Below are positions 5,446-8,516 of a DNA stretch of 8,516 bases, piece by piece. The notes under the pieces are model-generated. The model saw only the letters and a list, made by a program, of their open reading frames with translations. It was not told the DNA's origin and did not search any database. Every line of letters begins with the position of its first letter. The stretch's first letter is position 1. The stretch comes from Candidatus Accumulibacter vicinus. GTDB taxonomy: Bacteria > Pseudomonadota > Gammaproteobacteria > Burkholderiales > Rhodocyclaceae. The DNA lies in NCBI GenBank assembly GCA_002425405.1, contig DIME01000105.1, forward strand, positions 4,501-13,016, written 5' to 3'. The position numbers and the translations under genes were made by a program.

Positions 5446-6174
5446 CCTGGAGCCCGAATCACAGGCCACGAATTTAATCGGTGCGTTTGGCCAAAATTGG
5501 AACGATGGCGTAACCAGAAGCTGCCCATGTGATGTGCGTTCGATGCGGGTTTCTAGAGAGCAAGGACCGACGGCGCTCGAAGACGGATAAGGCTGTGCCG
5601 GTGAGGTGAGTTGAAGATCCAGATCGCTGGCTGCGTCAGGGTAGTCCTCGCGGCCCCAAGGGCGCGCTGGTAGGGCACTTGAGGCAAGCACAGTTCGAAC
5701 GAACTTAGCTGCGTGATCACCAGTCCATCCCGTGCCACCTTCTACTTGGCGCGCGACCAAGCCACGCTGAGCGAGCTCTGCACCAGACTCTTTGTCTACG
5801 ATCTGAAGAAGAGACCGAGTGGTCTCACCACGCTCCTTTCCCTCAAGGACTGTCTCGCGCACCACGTACTTGGCGGGGGAGTTGGTCAACGGTCGAATCA
5901 GAACACTTCCGCCGCCGACGGAGACATACAGTTGACCGCGGTAGGTGAAGTAGGCGTAGTTCGATTTCTTGGCATATCCGATGCTGAACTGGCCGAATGC
6001 GACTGGGACGGCGGAGTCGTCAAGGATCAGGTCAAAGCCGTCCACGTCTCCTACAGTCCGTGACACGCGAGGCGTCGTTGAGGCTTCGTCGCACCCACCG
6101 AGCGATGCAGCAAGCGTGAGCGCTGCCAGTAGCTTCCCGATTCCGATGATCATGTGCTCGTTGCTGGTTTCCAT
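5446..6174 (-). pseudogene. Putative lipoprotein, 3' end lost at the IS110 junction
   Basis: A cassette gene of unknown function, truncated by the IS110 remnant after about 243 codons. The N-terminus has a lipoprotein signal (KLLAALTLAASLGGC) with lipidated Cys28 if the first ATG is used. Asp29 at the +2 position would, by the E. coli Lol rule, favour inner-membrane retention. The ATG giving Met8 (MIIGIGKLL) is an equally possible start, and neither has a good ribosome site. The mature part is beta-rich (YFTYRGQLYVSVGGG, AKYVVRETVLEGKE, SLLQIVDKESGAELAQRGLV). A C-terminal section with cysteines in VGPCSLE and FVACDSGS follows. By chance no stop occurs through the IS, so the frame stays open for 467 codons to a TAG at 4771 in attC 5. 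The part after residue 243 is antisense transposase and attC, not a real domain. The original C-terminus cannot be recovered with confidence. Confidence 0.7.
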
Positions 6175-6205
6175 CTGCTACGCACGCAATGATCGTCGTA
6201 GTGAG

Positions 6206-6303
6206 GTCTAACGTTCAGCTTGAGGGGCCGCCCGGCGCCGCAGGCGACGGGGAACCGGCAAGCTCCGCTTGCCGGCGGTCTCCTCGAAGCGATGGTGTTA
6301 GAG
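6206..6303 (-). repeat. attC site 6 (of the hydrolase cassette)
   Basis: On the minus strand it runs from CTCTAAC (6303-6297) to GTTAGAC (6212-6206), 98 bases. The apical hairpin CCGGCAAGC-TCC-GCTTGCCGG (6255-6275) is perfect over nine pairs, and outer arms CTTGAGG/CCTCGAAG pair with a bulge. The hydrolase stop codon TAA (6300-6298) lies inside the first core. Confidence 0.82.
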
Positions 6304-6993
6304 CCCACGGCGGTTCTCCATGAACTCACGGACGACAACTGCTGCCTGCGACGGCAGCACCTGAAGCAGGAAATGCGGAGCCTGAAACTCCACGACCTTG
6401 GCGGCGGGTGCAAGAGCGACAACCGATTGAGACGCAGACTCGGGCACAACGCGATCTTCCGAAGCTCGGAGATAGAGCACCGGCACGCCGACGCTGGCCA
6501 GCAAAGCCGAAACATCGACCAAGAGCGCCGCCCGGGCACGCGCTCGAAGGACCGACGGAGAGACTTGGGCAAGCGACTCAGCCAGCGACCGACGGAGCGC
6601 CGGGGACGAGAAACGGCCAAGGACGAAGAAACTGAGCAGTGCCAAAGGCAACGCCGCAACAGGGGCGACGGCTAGCAAGGGCCGAAACACGGCAAGCGAC
6701 GGCCGAGGGCTGCGTGCGAAGGAGCAACACAAGACAAGCCCGAGCAACCCGGACGGACGAGAGGCAGCAATGGAGATTGCGATTGGCCCGGAGAAAGACT
6801 CGCCGAGAAGAAAGAACGGTAGGTCCTTCGGGAGGAAGGAACGAGCGATGGGCTCTAGTTCCGAGTAACCAATGGCGGTGTCAGTTGGGTAGGACACCAC
6901 GGTGATCTTTACGTCCGGCCCGAAGGAAGCGGCAAAGTTTGCGAACAGCAAGCCAGTACCGTCGAGACCAGGGAGCAAGACCAAGGCGACCAT
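6298..6993 (-). CDS. Alpha/beta-hydrolase fold protein
   Basis: A 231-residue probable serine hydrolase or esterase of unknown substrate. It opens with the oxyanion-side loop LLPGLDGTG (6-14). The nucleophile elbow GESFSG (64-69) places the catalytic Ser at 66. Asp180 (ASEDRVVP) and His207 (QAPHFLLQ) complete a triad in the order expected for the fold. A Leu/Ala/Pro-rich segment at about 95-130 (PLLAVAPVAALPLALLSFFVLG) sits where a lid or cap occurs. It could contact membranes or hydrophobic substrates. There is no signal peptide, so a cytoplasmic location is likely. The ATG lies ten bases after the attC 7 core with no clear ribosome site, and the stop codon is within the attC 6 core. GC content is high, close to that of aceA. 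Confidence 0.87.
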   Translation of the reverse strand: MVALVLLPGLDGTGLLFANFAASFGPDVKITVVSYPTDTAIGYSELEPIARSFLPKDLPFFLLGESFSGPIAISIAASRPSGLLGLVLCCSFARSPRPSLAVFRPLLAVAPVAALPLALLSFFVLGRFSSPALRRSLAESLAQVSPSVLRARARAALLVDVSALLASVGVPVLYLRASEDRVVPESASQSVVALAPAAKVVEFQAPHFLLQVLPSQAAVVVREFMENRRGL

Positions 6994-7003
6994 GGGTTGT
7001 GGG

Positions 7004-7045
7004 CTCTAACGTGGAGGTCAGCGGCGCTGCGCCGAAGGGTTAGGC
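7004..7045 (-). repeat. attC site 7, truncated (42 bases)
   Basis: On the minus strand it runs from GCCTAAC (7045-7039) to GTTAGAG (7010-7004). Its left half, 7006-7032 on the plus strand, matches attC 9 (8334-8360) at 26 of 27 bases. The sequence then jumps directly to CGAAGGGTTAGGC, so the complementary arm is missing. Only a small GGCG-CTG-CGCC hairpin remains. This is shorter than the usual attC minimum of roughly 55-60 bases and it is probably recombination-impaired. Confidence 0.7.
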
Positions 7046-7050
7046 ATGCA

Positions 7051-7785
7051 TCACCAAAATACTCTTTTAACAAGTTGATCAGGCGGGGTTAGTTGGCAAT
7101 TCCTTACACCTTGTGAACTTGCCCAGCCGTGAAAAACTCGATTATTTTTACTTTTCATGCTGCCCATCAACAATTGGTAGGATCGTTGCTCAGCCAGTAC
7201 GCGGCCGTTGGTCCGATCTTTAACATAAAAAATAAATGGCCGTATTTCGTAATCGTCCAATTCGCCGTACTCAATGCCGATGTAATACCTAACACCCGAT
7301 ATTGACTCAATTGTTCTATTTGGCTCGCATTTGTGAAGAAAGGTGGCCTCACTCTCCCCATGTGTTCTTACTGTTACGTAATGAGTTTTACGGCATTCAC
7401 GGGGTGTTTCTGGACCATTTACGCCTGTCTCGTTAGTGTTATAAACGACCTCCAGCAATTTGCCATTACCACCCATTAGATTACGGAGTAGGAAGCCGGG
7501 ACGGTACTCTAAATCTAACGCTGGCAGATTCGCTGCGCCAATTGGTTCATCAAACTTTTTGAACACAGGCTTTGATTCTGCGTCATTGAGTAATCCAAAC
7601 GCTCCAACCTCACTAAGAAGAACACTCCCATCGGCTGATTTTTCAGTAATTGTCTCTTTGGCGCTCTCCCTGCAACGTCGCTCAAGTACCGCAATCCTTT
7701 CTTCGTCAGAGTAATTAGAAAGCGATTCCGATTTGCATGCGCAAACTGAGATGCACATACAACATAACATTACCGTTCTAAACAT
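7051..7785 (-). CDS. Cys-rich putative lipoprotein of unknown function
   Basis: A 244-residue protein not assigned to a named family. The N-terminus MFRTVMLCCMCISVCACKSES is a short hydrophobic signal. VCAC fits a lipobox with Cys17 lipidated, though five cysteines in the first 17 residues make the cleavage site uncertain. The mature part has four cysteines (ERRC, REC, HKC, RNC) that could pair as two disulfides. The C-terminal half is beta-rich, with SGVRYYIGIEYGELDDYEIRPF and FYVKDRTNGRVLAEQRSYQL. This last section lines up by eye with a segment of the disrupted lipoprotein two cassettes further downstream. The gene is markedly AT-rich compared with its neighbours, suggesting a different source. 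The start follows the attC 8 core by ten bases. Confidence 0.78.
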   Translation of the reverse strand: MFRTVMLCCMCISVCACKSESLSNYSDEERIAVLERRCRESAKETITEKSADGSVLLSEVGAFGLLNDAESKPVFKKFDEPIGAANLPALDLEYRPGFLLRNLMGGNGKLLEVVYNTNETGVNGPETPRECRKTHYVTVRTHGESEATFLHKCEPNRTIESISGVRYYIGIEYGELDDYEIRPFIFYVKDRTNGRVLAEQRSYQLLMGSMKSKNNRVFHGWASSQGVRNCQLTPPDQLVKRVFW

Positions 7786-7795
7786 GCTCTCTGAT

Positions 7796-7882
7796 GCCTA
7801 ACGTGAAGGTGAGGGGTGACGTGCCGGCCCTGCCGGCACGGCGTCCCAGCGGCGTAGCCGCGCCTCGACCGTAGTGTTAGGA
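7796..7882 (-). repeat. attC site 8 (of the membrane-protein cassette)
   Basis: On the minus strand it runs from TCCTAAC (7882-7876) to GTTAGGC (7802-7796), 87 bases. The apical stem GTGCCGGC-CCT-GCCGGCAC is perfect, and a second small hairpin GCGGC-GTA-GCCGC lies in one arm. The stop codon of the membrane-protein gene (7879-7877) is inside the first core. Confidence 0.82.
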
Positions 7883-8326
7883 GAAGGCACTATTAGCATG
7901 CCAAATATGTGCTGCAACAATTAGCAGTGCCATGGGGACAAGAGCAACACCAAATGCCCACAAATGAGGTGCAGCAATAGTCATCTCGCCAAGTTTCGTT
8001 TTGACCCGACGCTTTAAGAACAGATAGAAAATCAGAACACTACTGATTTGTTGAAGAAATGGGAATAGACGGAAAATTGTGTTCCCAGAGTACTGAGTGA
8101 AAATGAGATTAAGCACACCACAGATAAAGAAGATGGCTATACCCACCAACCAAGCTAGTAGCACTGGTTTAAATAAAGCCAGCAATCTGACGGTGATGGA
8201 CACCCGGGTGCTATATCGATTAATGACCGCGATAACAATAGCCATAGCACCCCAGGACGCGAGGTAAATCACAAGCGATGGTATTGCTACGATCATTAAC
8301 ATGCCAAGCCAACCAAGAGCGAACAT
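7877..8326 (-). CDS. Small integral membrane protein, about four helices
   Basis: A 149-residue hydrophobic protein of unknown function, not recognised. Likely membrane segments are residues 9-35, 55-76, 84-104 and 120-141. They are separated by short basic loops (RYSTR at 37-41, KRRVKTK at 105-111) consistent with cytoplasmic sides. No catalytic motif is visible. The frame is open upstream to 8428, but that extension crosses attC 9, so the ATG at 8326 is chosen. It lies just after the attC 9 core, whose AGGA lies five bases before the ATG and probably serves as the ribosome site. The stop TAA lies in the attC 8 core. AT-rich relative to aceA. Confidence 0.78.
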   Translation of the reverse strand: MFALGWLGMLMIVAIPSLVIYLASWGAMAIVIAVINRYSTRVSITVRLLALFKPVLLAWLVGIAIFFICGVLNLIFTQYSGNTIFRLFPFLQQISSVLIFYLFLKRRVKTKLGEMTIAAPHLWAFGVALVPMALLIVAAHIWHANSAFS

Positions 8327-8331
8327 GCTTT

Positions 8332-8400
8332 TCCTAACGTGGAGGTCACCGGCGCTGCGCGGCTTTATCGCGCAGCGTCCGGTGGACCGCAGGGTTAGAG
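8332..8400 (-). repeat. attC site 9
   Basis: On the minus strand it runs from CTCTAAC (8400-8394) to GTTAGGA (8338-8332), 69 bases. GCGCTGCGCG and CGCGCAGCG form the stem, and outer arms GGTCACCGG/CCGGTGGACC pair with an extra base. Bases 8350-8380 are identical to 3184-3214 in attC 3. It ends the cassette whose gene runs off the right edge. Confidence 0.85.
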
Positions 8401-8487
8401 AATGCGGGTGCCATAGCTGGCAAACCACGTAAGAAACGCCTCGATGTCGTGGCTCATTCGAAGGGCGTTAACAGTGATGACTTTCAC
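8395..8487 (-). CDS. 3' end of an unidentified cassette gene, or a very small gene
   Basis: The frame ending with TAA in the attC 9 core is open back to 8505, where an in-frame TGA (8508-8506) stops it. Possible starts are GTG at 8487 (30 residues) and ATG at 8457 (20 residues, MSHDIEAFLTWFASYGTRIL). Another frame entering from the right edge (ending RLRFPK) stops at 8486-8484, overlapping the GTG as GTGA. So either a translationally coupled small gene or a frameshifted longer gene is possible. No family is recognised and there is no ribosome site before the GTG. Confidence 0.35.
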   Translation of the reverse strand: MKVITVNALRMSHDIEAFLTWFASYGTRIL

Positions 8488-8516
8488 TTTGGAAAACGTA
8501 ACCGTTCACACCCCCG

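Noticed and set aside
6220..6905. Plus-strand open frames opposite the hydrolase
   Set aside because: Arg/Gln-rich mirror translations of a GC-rich gene that has a complete catalytic triad on the minus strand.
8327..8428. 34-residue N-terminal extension of the membrane protein
   Set aside because: It would translate through attC 9; the ATG at 8326 lies just after the core and has AGGA upstream.
1..8516. CRISPR array, rRNA or tRNA genes
   Set aside because: No evenly spaced direct repeats with unique spacers and no cloverleaf or rRNA signature seen; the recurring elements are attC sites at gene-sized intervals.

Overview
The window looks like the distal end of a chromosomal integron cassette array lying next to the isocitrate lyase gene of a GC-rich proteobacterium. 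The isocitrate lyase resembles the E. coli AceA type (432 residues, KKCGH active site) and has a sigma70-like promoter. This fits a beta- or gammaproteobacterium. I lean to Betaproteobacteria, but the sequence does not settle it. No integrase gene or attI is visible. Because every cassette gene runs on the minus strand, the platform would be expected to the right of the window.

Layout from left to right (all minus strand unless stated): aceA (18-1316) with promoter and a dyad-rich operator candidate (1422-1473); about 420 bases with no convincing gene (1474-1894) bounded by inverted GTTGGACGAA copies; then nine attC-like sites at 1895-1950, 2238-2303, 3166-3252, 4179-4306, 4769-4846, 6206-6303, 7004-7045, 7796-7882 and 8332-8400. 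In transcription order the cassettes between them are: an unidentified gene end (right edge), a four-helix membrane protein, a Cys-rich putative lipoprotein, an alpha/beta hydrolase, a lipoprotein gene broken by an IS110-family remnant (plus-strand transposase), a hotdog acyl-CoA thioesterase, a secreted protein of unknown function, an enoyl-CoA hydratase, and a DUF2007-like protein.

The genes are cassette-like: one per attC, starts usually 10-50 bases after an attC core, stops on or near the next attC core (three stop codons lie inside the core), little room for promoters, and composition that changes from cassette to cassette (several AT-richer than aceA). Expression probably depends on upstream read-through. 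Several products act on acyl-CoA or ester substrates (hydratase, thioesterase, hydrolase), and three are predicted to be exported or lipid-anchored. That is a theme, not proof of a pathway.

The most unusual points are the IS110 remnant, whose untranslated leader carries a 9-base copy of the neighbouring attC core and is bracketed by a 16-base inverted repeat (bridge-RNA candidate); a 42-base attC that looks like a half-deleted sibling of two other sites; and the array boundary beside aceA.
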